64,000 nt of DNA from Megaleporinus macrocephalus (lineage: Eukaryota; Chordata; Actinopteri; Characiformes; Anostomidae). Shown one piece after another: positions 54,431 through 64,000 of the stretch. The stretch is from assembly GCA_021613375.1 (NCBI GenBank), contig CM038720.1, forward strand, positions 43,916,189 to 43,980,188, written 5' to 3'. Position 1 is the first letter of the stretch, and every line of letters starts with the position of its first letter. A model generated the notes under the pieces. It was not told the DNA's origin, did not search any database, and was given only the letters and a program-made list of their open reading frames with translations. The translations under genes and the position numbers were made by a program.

Positions 54431-54789
54431 AAACACATGCAATCTCATGAGGAGAGTTGCAGAAAAAAGGTGACAAGTCATAAACGGGATATTCAATGTT
54501 GCTTCAGCCAGACTTGTATATATCGTTTCATTTTTAGACCAGTCAGCGTTATTAGTATGTACTTTTATATTGTATCCTGAAACACTTTTTTAAACAATCT
54601 GGCAAAAGTCTGACAGACATACCCATGCATGGTGCCCTTTTTAGGACCATTTTAATAAATCGTGACACAGGCATTCTGGAATTTATAAGACAACAGGTCA
54701 GTTGGATGCCTTGTTCACACATGATAAAAAAGTGTAAATAGTGATGTGTCTACACTGTCGAGTTGTAAGCTAATTGCTCAAGATGAGCT

Positions 54790-55040
54790 TTAAAATTTAT
54801 TTTTTTCACGCCTGAAAGTCAGCACCAAGGATGATGTGTTTGTTAACGCTGTGTGACTCTCCTGAACGTCCCAAGTATCTCTCTTGGAGCCACTGCCGTC
54901 TTGCTTGTCTGCAGAGCCTTCTGCCTCAACAAGGCGATCAGTCATGGTGTGTGTAGGTCGAACTTTGAGTAGTAAAACTGGTTCTGTAAATTCACATCGG
55001 TTATGCAGTGGAATTCTGCAAACACCTGCAGACACACAAA
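54790..55040 (-). CDS. Possible internal exon of an unidentified gene
   Basis: The minus strand has TTGTGTGTCTGCAG followed by an open frame reading CRIPLHNRCEFTEPVLLLKV, HTMTDRLVEAEGSADKQDGSG and so on to FRREKNKF-stop. An acceptor-like site and coding-like composition are visible, but no clear donor. It lies upstream of the possible exon at 54225-54430 on the same strand. Unrecognised. Confidence 0.25.
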
Positions 55041-55059
55041 TATATATAAAATAATTCAT

Positions 55060-55511
55060 TGAACAATCTGCAAGATATTTTCTTTTTTAAAATTCATTAA
55101 AGTGAACAAACAAGAACAAATACAGAATTTGTTGTTGTGAAGAATTAACTGGTTCTTCAAACAGATGTGAAATTCTCCAGGCATATGAACCAAGAACAAA
55201 GAAAGTTCAAAGTTTTGCATTATGCTGATTTGCTTAATAAACACGAATTTTACTCATTTTAAAATACCACTAGAGTCACATTGTAGTTGTCTCTATCACT
55301 GTGCGTTAACTACACAGGATTCAAGCTTGTCTGTTTATTGCCAGTTAAGTAATAAATGAAGAAAAATAAAGCAATGTCCCCTTCTCGCCTTTCCCAACAA
55401 TCCAGTTGAATTTAACGGTCCTTCAATTCTGTTAGCGCTAGCTACCACTACCGTGGCTGCCAAAAGATAAGCAGCTAGCTAGCTAACTAAGTTAACTGTA
55501 CATCAACAAAC
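55060..55511. other. Intergenic, no gene recognised
   Basis: Short AT-rich stretch before the next LINE. Confidence 0.3.
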
Positions 55512-56058
55512 CAAACCCTAGCAAAATCAATAGCAAAATCGAGAATATTAGACAAAAAGTTCTACCAATACGAGTAACCTATCCTTCTTCTGGTTCATCT
55601 GGCACTTATTAAAACACGCTCAGCATACCTGTCCACACTCAGCGAACACAACAAAAACAATCCTAGAGTTTTATTTAGCACCATCACAAAACTTACCAAA
55701 AACCAGGAACAGAACCTTAGATACCCGCCAACCACAGCAGCAATGATTTCATGGACTTTTTCAATAGCAAAATCGAGAATATTAGACAAAAAGTTCTACC
55801 AATACAAGTAACCTATCCTTCATCCGGTTTGGCTCAAACAGCACAAAATGTGGTTTTAGAAGAAACACTAGAAACATTCTGTCCACTCCAGCAGACAGAA
55901 CTAGAAAAACGTATCTCTTCTTCAAATTCTGCTACATGCACACTCGATATGATTCCAACAAGCCTATTGAAACAAGTATTACCAGCTATTATTAAACCTT
56001 AACTATCATCAACTCTTCTCTTAGTCTGGGTCATGTACCTAAGTCTTTTAAACTAGCT

Positions 56059-56829
56059 GTGATAAAACCCTTGATAAAGAAGCCAAATCTTGACCCCAGA
56101 GAACTATCCAGTTATAGACCCATTTCCAATTTACCTTTTATCTCTAAGATTTTAGAAAAGGCTGTAGCTCGACAACTCTGTTCTCATCTACATAAGAACA
56201 ACATATATGAAAAATTCCAATCTGGTTTTAGATCACACCACAGCACAGAGACAGCTTTAGTTAAGATAACAAATGATCTTCTTCTTGCCTCTGATCAGGG
56301 CCACGTATCTCTACTGGTGTTACTAGATCTAAGTGCAGCTTTTGACACTATAGATCACACTATTCTCTTGGACAGACTAGAAAATATAGTTGGAATCACA
56401 GGAACAGCGTTATCCTGGTTCACATCTTACCTTAGTGATCGCTTTCAGTTTGTAAAGATAAATAATGTATCGTCTAATTATACAAGAGTGAAATATGGAG
56501 TTCCACAAGGTTCTGTTTTAGGTCCTCTGTTATTTACACTATATATGCTACCATTAGGCTCAGTTATAAATAGACATGGAATTAGTTTCCACTGTTATGC
56601 CGATGATACACAACTGTACATATCAGCCAGACCAGATGATAAATCCAGATTAAATAAGATAGAAGATTGTGTAAGAGATATTAGACTTTGGATGCTACAG
56701 AACTTCCTTCTTTTGAACCCTGACAAAACGGAAGTTCTCCTCCTTGGCCCAAAGGCTGCTCGGACTAAATGTTCAGATTTAATGTTAAATCTTGATGACT
56801 TCTCTGTAGTTCCTGGTTCAGTAGCCTAA
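56059..56829 (+). pseudogene. LINE reverse transcriptase, catalytic core
   Basis: The 256-codon frame spans KPLIKKPNLDPRELSSYRP (about residues 3-21), [14 protein letters not shown] (about 56-69), [17 protein letters not shown] (motif A, about 88-104), YGVPQGSVLGPLLF (motif B, about 145-158) and CYADDTQLYIS (motif C, about 180-190). All catalytic Asp residues are present. A stop after PGSVA, and frameshifts on both sides, disable the ORF. Confidence 0.9.
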
Positions 56830-57168
56830 AATCCTGGTGTAACAATTGACTCAGATCTGACATTTAATCAACACATAGGTAATATTACAAGAACAGCGTT
56901 TCTTCACCTACGAAACATTTCAAAGTTAAGAAATGCATTATCTGTGTCTGATGCTGAAAAGTTGATACATGCCTTTATAATCTCAAGGCTAGATTACTGT
57001 AATGCTTATTGTCAGGATGCTCCAGCAGGAACCTGAATAAACTTCAGTTAGTTCAGAACGCTGCAGCTAAAGTACTATCTAAAACCAGGAAATTCGATCA
57101 CATCAGTCCAGTTTTATCAGCTACACTGGCTTCCTGTTAAATTCTGTATCCATTATAAAATTCTTTTA

Positions 57169-57432
57169 TTGACGTATAAAACCCTGCCCGGTCTCGCACC
57201 GGAGTACCTGCAAGATCTAATTTCCTATTATGAACCGCCACGTTCACTCAGATCACAGGATGCTGGTTTTCTAATAGTTCCAAAAATTCAGAAGACTTCA
57301 ATGGGGGGAAGAGCTTTTTCCTACAAAGCCCCCAAACTGTGGAATAATCTTCCAGTTAATGTTCGGGACTCTGACACAGTCTCAATATTTAAGTCTAGAC
57401 TGAAAATATACTTCTTTAGTAGCTTCTGGTAA
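57169..57432 (+). pseudogene. LINE ORF2 C-terminal fragment
   Basis: An 87-codon frame with LPGLAPEYLQDLISYY (about residues 5-20), GGRAFSYKAPKLWNNLPVNV (about 46-65) and RDSDTVSIFKSRLKIYFF (about 66-83), the end of an L2-like ORF2. Confidence 0.85.
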
Positions 57433-58257
57433 TTAATCTTCTCTTTTAGATAAAGGCAGGAGATCTGGGGGTTCATGGACACAGAGGTTGATGGTAAACT
57501 GAGGTGTTGGTGCTGTTGTTCCACCACTTCACATGATCACACAGGTTTGTTGATGGTGGAGTGGGGGGACCCCAGTCTCTGAGGGTGGTCTCATGTCTAT
57601 GTTCTTCTGGTTCTCTCCTTTTAGTTTAGGCTGTTATAGTTAGATCTGCCGGAGTCTCCAGCCACACTCTAAAATTCTGAATATTCATATTCTTTACAGT
57701 CTTACTCCCAAGCCCAACTAACTCTCTCTCTTTACTCCTCCTGAGGTAATGACTGTCCTCCCGTCTGTTGAACGCTGTTAAAGGACTGATCATCAGTGCC
57801 TCCTCCCCACCATCACCAGCCAGCTCACCTCCTCACCATCACCAGCCAGCTCACCTGTCCATCTGTGTCAACTACTACACCCTCAGTTACATCACTGTAC
57901 CATCCAGATGCACCAGCATTGAGATAGGACTATTTCAGCTCACGCCCACTTTACATAAAGCCTCAGGTAGAGACTGCCTCTATCTGTGCAGCTTCTAAAG
58001 CTTTGCTATTCAGATTTCAAACAGAGGCTCCTTTCTTTGGTATTTAGTTTAAACTGTAAATACTGTTTGATCAGAGGAGGATGGGTCTCCCCTTGTGAGT
58101 CTGGTTCCTCCCAAGGTTTCCTCCTCCAGTCTGAGGGAGGTGTTCTTGCTCACTGGGGGGTATATGTTGTAACTGTCTGTTTTTTTAAAACTCTGTAAAG
58201 CTGCTTTGAGACAACACCATTGTAAAAAGCACTATATAAATAAACTTGACTTGACTT

Positions 58258-59640
58258 ATACACCGTTGTTTAAGGCGTTTTCAGTAACAGTAAGATGGTA
58301 AGACTGCTGAAATGATTTTAAGGATTTCGACTAGCTATATGAAATGGTCACATCAAATATCTTATAGAATGTTTTCTTCATCCCGTTTGCTGTCACTACA
58401 TAACAGTTTTATCATTAACTCTGATAAAGATGCCAGTTGTATTAGGAGGCTTCCATAAGGAAGATAATTCTAGAACTCCAGGCTTCGAACATTGTGGGCA
58501 GTTTCTCTCAATGATCATTAGGCATCATTAAACCAGTGCCCATTGCCTCGTCTGTGAAAAGAGAAAATCAAATGTTTTAATCTGCAACCTGTATACATTA
58601 ATTCTGGGACATCTTGTGCACTTTTTAAATCAATTTACAGCTGATTTTGGCAGCTGTGTATGGTGTTGACTTGTATCTACATTTGAGGTCCAATTCTGGC
58701 GTGAATGTTGTGGCCCAAAAATGTGGTTGAAGGAAAAGGGCCACAGCACAATTATGTTGTGGCCGATCCATGCTCAGTTGATTTACACCTCAGTTCTTTC
58801 AGGCCAAGTCTGGCATGTCATAAATGGTCCAATACTGAAGTTACAGAAAACAGCTGATGCTCATCATTAAAACCCTTATTTAACAGACATTTAACCTGTA
58901 AATGGCTTCATTTTGAATATGGGTTTCTGAATGCTTATTGTTCACAGTGCTAGCAGCTGTAAAGTTCTTGTCTCACTATTCAGTTTTTAAAGTAAACCCA
59001 TTTATTCCGGACCAGGCATTTATTGGAGTTTGTGATTGTTTACAGTGGAACAACTTTCAAACTGACTGCACATGAGCTCATTGTGGGACCATTCAAAAGT
59101 CATACTAACTCAGAAACTAATCAGAAAACACACATGGTTATTGAGTTAAATAGTGAAATTGTATCACTCTTACTGGTGGCTTGATCTTGTGTGTGCATAT
59201 TTTATAAAGGCACACTGAATGGGTTGACACTGGCACTTCAGGGACTTACTCTGATCTCTGATTCAAAATAAAATGTCTGACAAATTATATTCTATACCCA
59301 GTTGAACAGGGCTTCAACAAAGATGTCAAATTTAGCATGTATTTTAGTGGCCCCTCCTCTTAATTCAAGAATATCTCATTTGCAATGATTTTAAATTTGT
59401 GCAGAAATGTATTTATAAACTTGTAAAACACTGTATTGTTTGACGTAAGGCAAGTGGTCCTTTAAGATCCTTTAAGCCTTTTTTCCTTCATGATTTTTTT
59501 CTTTCTTTCTTTTTTTTACCAAAGTGATTAATAAGAATTATCACTAATATTTTGCATCTGGTATCTGATCTCTCGTCAGGATACAGTGATGATTCTCCCG
59601 CGGTAGTGAAAGCCTGTGCTGGAGTGACTAGTGCTGGTCT
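58258..59640. other. Intergenic, no gene recognised
   Basis: Mostly unique-looking AT-rich sequence with a pyrimidine run at about 59500-59518. No coding region, RNA gene or repeat family recognised. Confidence 0.4.
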
Positions 59641-59657
59641 GTGAGTGCAGAGTATGT

Positions 59658-59669
59658 GTTAGGGTTAGG
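59658..59669 (+). repeat. Short TTAGGG tract
   Basis: GTTAGGGTTAGG, two units, directly left of the GT-rich array. Confidence 0.6.
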
Positions 59670-59689
59670 AGTGTGAGTGTTGCATTTGT

Positions 59690-59700
59690 GTGTGTGAGTG

Positions 59701-59737
<37 letters not shown>

Positions 59738-59762
59738 TAGGTGTGTGTATGTGTGTGAGTAG

Positions 59763-59793
<31 letters not shown>

Positions 59794-60291
59794 TGAGTAG
59801 GTGTGTGTGTGTGTGTATGTGTGTGAGTAGGTGTGTGTGTGAGTATGTGTGTGTATGTGTGTGAGTAGGTGTGTGTATGTGTGTGAGTAGGTGTGTGTGA
59901 GTATGTGAGTTTGTGTGGGTGAGTAGGTGTGTATGTGTGTGTGTATGTGTGTGCGTAGGTGTGAGTGTGTGTGTGTGTGTGAGTGTGTGTGTGTGTGTGA
60001 GTATGTGTGTGTATGTGTGTGAGTAGGTGTGAGTATGTGTGTGAGTAGATGTGTGTGTGTGTGTATGTGTGTGAGTAAATGTGAATATGAGTATGTGTGT
60101 GTGTGTATGTGTGTGTTTGTATATGTGTGTATGTGTGTGAGTAGGAGTGGGTATGTGTGTGTGTGGTAGTGTTTGTATGTGAGTATGTGTGTGTGAGTAG
60201 TTGTGTGTATGTGTGTAAGTAGGTGTGTGTGTGTGTGGGTGTGTATGTGTGTGAGTAGGTGTGTGTGTGTATGTGTGTGAGTAGGTGTGTC
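59690..60291. repeat. GT-rich compound microsatellite/minisatellite, left half
   Basis: Built from GTGTGTATGTGTGTGAGTAG-type words. The same words resume at 62960-63150, on the other side of the LINE, so the LINE appears to have landed inside one array. It produces meaningless His-Thr frames on the minus strand. Confidence 0.9.
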
Positions 60292-60764
60292 AAGTCAAAG
60301 TCAAAGTGAATTTTATTGTCATTCAGACTTTACAACTGAGTGCACAGCTGGACGAGATTGCGTTTCTCCAAACTCCAATGTGCAGATACATAAAAACACA
60401 AGACATACAACTAACATGACAAATACATAACAACATGACAGTGCAGTTGGAAATATAGAAAGAGTGTGTGTGATAAATAGTGAGATGTACTCTAAATAAA
60501 TATGTATACTTTAAAAAAAAAAGTGTTTTTTTGCAGATGTATTGCACTTAAAGGGAATATATATATTGCACAGTTCTGACAAAGTATTGCACATTAACAA
60601 TGTAAACATAACACTGTAAATTTTAAACATTTTAAAGTGTAAGAGTTTTAGGTTTAGAAAGAAACAATCAGTCTATTGCACAAAATTAGCAGCATTAAGA
60701 GGAGGACCACCTGAGTATGAAGTAGGTATATGTTCAGGAGTAACAGATCTGATGAGTCTGCTCA

Positions 60765-61310
60765 TCAGGAAGTGTTGAGCAGTCTGATGGCTTGTGGAAA
60801 GAAACTTTTGCTCAGTCTGGAAGTCCTGCACCGCATGCTGCGGTAGCGTTTTCCAGAGGGCAGCAGTCTGAACAGTCCGTGAGCTGGGTGGGTGGGATCT
60901 CTGACCATCTTGGTGGCTCTGCTGTGGCACCCTGATTGGTACAGATCTTGTACAGGTGGAAGTGAGGACCTGATGATGCGCTCTGCTTTCCTTACCACTC
61001 TCTGGAGTGATTTCTGTTCGGCGATGGTGCAGCTGCTGTACCAGACCGTGAGCCTGCTGGTCAGGATACTCTCTATTGTTCCTCTGTAGAATGTAGTGAG
61101 GATATGAGGCGGAAGGTTAGCTCTTCTCATCCTTCGTAGGAAGTGAAGGTGCTGTTGCACTTTCTTGACCAGGGAGGAGGTGTGTGTGGTCCATGTCAGG
61201 TTGTCTGTGATGTGCACACCCAGAAACTTTTCACAAACTCCACAGTTTTGCCCTGGATTGTGAGCGGTGTGTGAACTGTGTGTGAACTGTGTGTTTCCTC
61301 CTGAAGTCAA
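60765..61310 (-). pseudogene. Rex1-like LINE ORF2 C-terminal part
   Basis: A 181-codon frame with KFLGVHITDNLTWTTHTSSL (about residues 28-47), FLRRMRRANLPPHILTTFYR (about 58-77), GTIESILTSRLTVWYSSCT (about 78-96) and HGLFRLLPSGKRYRSMR (about 143-159). This is the conserved post-RT region of this fish LINE family. It is separated from the upstream frame by one frameshift. Confidence 0.85.
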
Positions 61311-62715
61311 CAGTCATTTCTTTTGTCTTGTTGACATTCAGTGACAGGTTGTTGCTGTTGCACCAGGCAACAAGTTGGTTCACCTCCTCTCTGTAGGCGG
61401 AGTCATCGTCATTACTGATGAGGCCCACTACTGTAGTGTCATCTGCAAACCTGATGATGTGGTTTGAGTTGTACTTGGCACAGCAGTCGTGGGTCAACAA
61501 AGTGAACAAAAGAGAGCTCAACACGCATCCTTGGGGAACACCAGTGTTCATGATGGTGGTTTGGGAGGTGTTTTCTCCAACTCGTACTGTCTGCGGTCTG
61601 TCTAGGACTAACCCTAACCCTAACCCTAACCCTAGAGCCTTCTGGACGTCAGCTGGGTCGAGACAGAGGACTTCCTCGTCCAGACTGAGGCTAGCCTTTG
61701 TTATTGGGGTGGTGTTGTTGTCCTCAAATCTGCTGAAGTGGGTGTTGAGTGTGATTAGGAAGTCTGTGCTGTCATTGTTGAGTGGTGGGCGTGGCCTATA
61801 GGCCGTGATGGACTGAATGCCCTGCCACAAGCGCCTGGAGTCTTTGGAGTCAGTGAAGTGGTTTTGGATTTTCTGACCATAAGCCCGCTTTGCTGCTCTG
61901 ACACCTCGGTTCAAGTTAGCTCTAGCAGATCTAAGAGCATCCTTGTCACCAGACTTAAAAGCAGCATTATGTTCATGTAAAACGGTGTGCACCTCTTTAG
62001 TGAGCCAGGGTTTCTGAATGGCTCTTGTGGTGATGTCTTTGGTGACAGTCACATCTTCCACACACTTGGACATATATCCAATCACTGACTCAGCATACTC
62101 TTCCAGATTGGTGTGATGATTGACAGTGGCAGCTTCTCTGAACATATTCCAGTCAGTGCATTCAAAGCAGTCCTGAAGTGCTGAGACTGCTCCCTCTGGC
62201 CAGGTCCTTATCTGCTTAACAGCTGGCTTGGCTCTGGTCAGCAGTGGGCTGTATGCTGGAATTAGCATAACAGAGAGATGGTCTGAGTTTCCAAGGTGGG
62301 GGTGGGGGACTGATTTGAATGCTTTCTTTATGTTTGAGTAGACCTGGTCTAGTGTGTTTTCTCCTCGGGTTGCAAAGTTCACATATTGGTGGTAGTGTGG
62401 TAAAACTGACCTCAGATCAGTCCGGTTAAAATCTCCTGCCACGATGTAAACACAGTCTGGATTGGCATTCTGTAACATGCTGATGGACTGATACAGAGTG
62501 GAGAGTGCTTCCTTTGAGTTAGCACTGGGATGAATGTAAACCCCTATGATGTAGATGGCTGTGAATTCTTTTGGCAAGTAAAATGGTCTGAAATTCAACA
62601 TCTTCAGAACAGTGGCTCGACACAGCTTTAGCGTTCGTGCACCAGTTGTTGTTGATGTAGATGCACACACCCCCTCCATGCGATTTGCAGCTGAGAGCGT
62701 AGCTTCTGTCCGCAC
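61231..62715 (-). pseudogene. Rex1-like LINE ORF2 with telomeric repeat bridging a deletion
   Basis: The 494-codon frame carries endonuclease (IIGVYIHPSANSKEAL, about residues 56-71; YIVAGDFNRTDLRS, about 93-106; GNSDHLSVMLIPAY, about 141-154), the linker (WPEGAVSALQDCFECTDWNM) and the end of RT (GVPQGCVLSSLLFTLLTHD; RFADDTTVVGLIS). At about residues 365-373 the LGLGLGLVL run is the telomeric tract read through. RT motif A and the fingers are absent, so it could not be catalytic even though the frame is open. Confidence 0.9.
61608..61635 (-). repeat. Interstitial telomeric repeat within LINE RT
   Basis: Four and a half CCCTAA units on the plus strand, bounded by CTAG on the inner side and TAGGAC on the other. 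Left and right flanks are LINE coding sequence that is normally separated by well over 100 codons. Confidence 0.95.
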
Positions 62716-62950
62716 AGAATGTTGTTAGCCCCTCCATGCTAACGGCGCTATCTGCTACGGCAGAGTTTAGCCACGTCTCGGCAAAGATAAGAGCACAACA
62801 GTCTCTAACTTTGCGTTGGGTGGTCAAATCCAGCCTCAGATAGTCCATTTTGTTTTCCAGTGATTGGATGTTGGCTAGAAGGATGGATGGAAGTGCTGGT
62901 CTGTGTGGGCTAGCCTTTAGCCTCGCGAAAGGCCGGCCGTGTTCCGCGTT
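62519..62950 (-). pseudogene. Rex1-like LINE endonuclease N-terminal part
   Basis: The frame (open from 63034, the first part being the GT-array) encodes PSILLANIQSLENKMDYLRL, then CALIFAETWLNSAVADSAV and SHGGGVCIYINNNWCTNA. These are the first endonuclease blocks, with the AETWL Glu present. A frameshift near 62590 passes the homology to the 61231-62715 frame. Confidence 0.85.
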
Positions 62951-62959
62951 TGTGTACGC

Positions 62960-63150
62960 GGAATGTGTGTGTATGTGTGTGAGTAGGTGTGTGTGTATGT
63001 GTGTGTATGTGTGTAAGTAGGTGTGTGTGAGCATGTGTGCGTGTGTGTGTGTGTGTGTGAGTATGTGTGTGTGTGTGTGAGTATGTGTGTGTATGTGTGT
63101 GTATGTGTGTGGGTGTGTATGTGTATGTGTGTAAGTAGGTGTGTGTGATT
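62960..63150. repeat. GT-rich array, right half
   Basis: The same GTGTGTATGTGTGTGAGTAGG words as 59690-60291. It follows the LINE 5' end (CGCGGAATGTGTG). Confidence 0.9.
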
Positions 63151-63204
63151 AGCCAGAAACTTCAACCTCCAGCAGGATATTGATCCTGAATTTTAAAGAG
63201 AATT

Positions 63205-63380
63205 ACATGCTGGAGGGTCCATCTCAGTCGGACCTGAACTTTAGAGAACTTCTGACGGAGTTACAGCAGCTCTGCTGGGAGGAACAGACACACTACTGTG
63301 AGACGCTGGAGGAAGAGTTTACAGTTAATGTTTTATTTTTAATTACGAGTACTAACAAAATGTGTTTGAACTTTCAGTGA
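63205..63380 (+). CDS. Possible 3' exon of an unidentified gene
   Basis: The plus-strand frame ENYMLEGPSQSDLNFRELLT, then QQLCWEEQTHYCETLEEEF, has coding-like composition with an amphipathic helix pattern, and is followed by a GGAAATAAAG polyadenylation-like signal at 63383-63392. The acceptor (ATTTTAAAG) is weak. Unrecognised; could be chance. Confidence 0.2.
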
Positions 63381-63599
63381 CTGGAAATAAAGTACTGAAA
63401 TACTGAACAACTCTTATTTTGAAATGTACTCTTATAAATACCCTGATGGACTGAACACAGGAAGTGTGCGTGTATAAGGTGCAGAGTTCTGGTTCTGTTT
63501 CTGCAACAGCAGTAAACTCTACAGTGGGAGGGTCAGTGTGGAGTCTACAGGTTTAGAACCTACATGTGGTTCTGAGATTCACTCTGCGGGACTCTGCAG

Positions 63600-64000
63600 C
63601 ACATTAAGGGTTAATTAGTTGGGGGCGGTAACCAATCAGGACGCGCAGCTGATTCAGTTTAAACGAGCAGAGCGCGAGAGAGGGCGCGAGCAGCGGAGGC
63701 GGGAAGTGAGTGTTTGAAGTAAAAGAAGCGAACTCGCTGTTTGAAGCTCTGAAAGTCTTTAAATTTCGAACACGCGCCTGAGAAGAGAGTCCAGCAGCTC
63801 CGGCTCGGTGGGCCGTTTCTCCGGGAGGCTGGACAGACAGAACCGGCTCTAAACACGGCGGTACCGGACTGTGTGAGGCGGACTGAGGAGAGTTGGAGGC
63901 TTCGTCAGTGAGTCCAGTCGAGGACACTCCGCGTTACTGTAAGTCCGAGCTGAGAGTCAGACTCGCTCTAGTTGAACTGCTGGAACTCTTTCTGTGTGTT
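63600..64000 (+). promoter_or_regulatory. CpG-island promoter and probable non-coding exon 1 of a gene beyond the window
   Basis: A sharply CpG-rich block (GCGCGAGAGAGGGCGCGAGCA) follows a CCAAT box (AACCAATCAGG at 63630-63640). A good splice donor, GTTACT/GTAAGT, is at 63939-63944. No ATG-led frame with recognisable content precedes it on the plus strand, so the exon would be mostly 5' UTR. The minus-strand 107-codon frame is likely a GC-driven artefact. The downstream gene lies outside the window. Confidence 0.5.

Larger units (their letters stand above)
55512..58257 (+). mobile_element. L2-like LINE, 5'-truncated, relatively young
   Basis: It starts within the endonuclease-RT linker and runs through a nearly complete RT to a 3' end with TGTAAAGCTGCTTTGAG, CACTATATAAATAAA and a TTGAC tandem tail (58242-58256). 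Frames are 55751-56002 (linker), 56059-56829 (RT) and 57169-57432 (C-terminus). A 60-bp stretch at 55528-55588 is repeated at 55766-55826. It is the best-preserved member of this family here and the reference for the deletions in the 5.6-8.9 kb copy. Confidence 0.9.
60292..62958 (-). mobile_element. Rex1/Babar-like LINE with telomeric repeat in its RT gene
   Basis: On the minus strand it starts near 62958, runs through endonuclease (62900-62200), linker and RT, and ends with a 3' UTR and a TTTGAC tandem tail (complement of CAAGTCAAAGTCAAAGTGAA at 60291-60310). There is a frameshift near 62590 in the endonuclease and one near 61270 after the RT. The RT fingers through motif A are replaced by a TTAGGG tract at 61608-61635. 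Otherwise it is close to full length for its coding part. Confidence 0.85.

Noticed and set aside
59628..60293. 221-codon His/Thr-rich frame
   Set aside because: It is simply the complement of a GT-rich simple-repeat array.
61231..62715. Functional LINE ORF2 gene
   Set aside because: Although open for 494 codons, it lacks RT motif A and the fingers, and a frameshift breaks the endonuclease N-terminus.

Overview
The window looks like a stretch of teleost fish genome. It has AT-rich spacers, TATA-driven two-exon odorant-receptor genes, and many non-LTR retrotransposons (LINEs) of fish type: L2/CR1-like elements with an SGNH-esterase ORF, a Rex1/Babar-like family and a Tx1/L1-like family. It also has Tc1-like DNA transposon remnants, simple repeats and TTAGGG-type telomeric repeats. 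The species cannot be named from sequence alone.

Host genes. Seven odorant-receptor (OR) coding exons are open, in two subfamilies. Group A (4027-5019 -, 12279-13298 -, 39258-40310 +) carries a DRV-type motif, and group B (17164-18174 -, 25353-26342 -, 44648-45631 +, 48222-49211 +) carries DRYLAIC. The four left genes are on the minus strand and the three right genes on the plus strand, so all point away from a repeat-rich core at about 26.6-39 kb. Each has a TATA box, a very short non-coding first exon, a 0.15-0.75 kb intron and an intronless coding exon. One group B gene (17164-18174) has lost the ATG at the position its paralogs use. A fragment of a group A gene lies at 2838-3003. CpG-rich, promoter-like DNA occurs at about 51.2-52.5 kb and at the right edge (63.6-64 kb), where a neighbouring gene probably begins.

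Mobile DNA, left to right: L2-like LINE 3' end (1-1008); L2-like LINE with esterase, endonuclease and RT remains (about 5640-8923); Tc1-like remnant (9.7-10.5 kb); old LINE RT (11.2-11.65 kb); Ty3/gypsy-like integrase remnant and possible LTR (14.1-15.4 kb); CR1/L2-like LINE on the minus strand (20.0-23.66 kb); a patchwork of Tx1-like, Rex1-like and L2-like pieces (27.6-31.74 kb); Tc1-like elements (37.7-38.4, 43.0-43.5, 46.3-46.95, 49.5-50.15 kb); L2-like LINE (55.5-58.26 kb); Rex1-like LINE on the minus strand (60.29-62.96 kb) sitting inside a GT-rich array.

The most unusual signal is how broken LINEs were patched. At least ten short interstitial TTAGGG tracts are scattered over 28-62 kb. 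Several lie exactly at transposon breakpoints: one replaces the middle of an RT gene while keeping the frame open, two bracket a Rex1-like fragment between two order-swapped Tx1-like pieces, and one interrupts a Tc1 transposase. Separately, four minisatellites (45 bp, 23 bp, and two of about 22 bp) appear to have grown out of LINE coding motifs. Together these read as a record of break repair by telomeric-repeat capture and local repeat expansion within an olfactory-receptor cluster.
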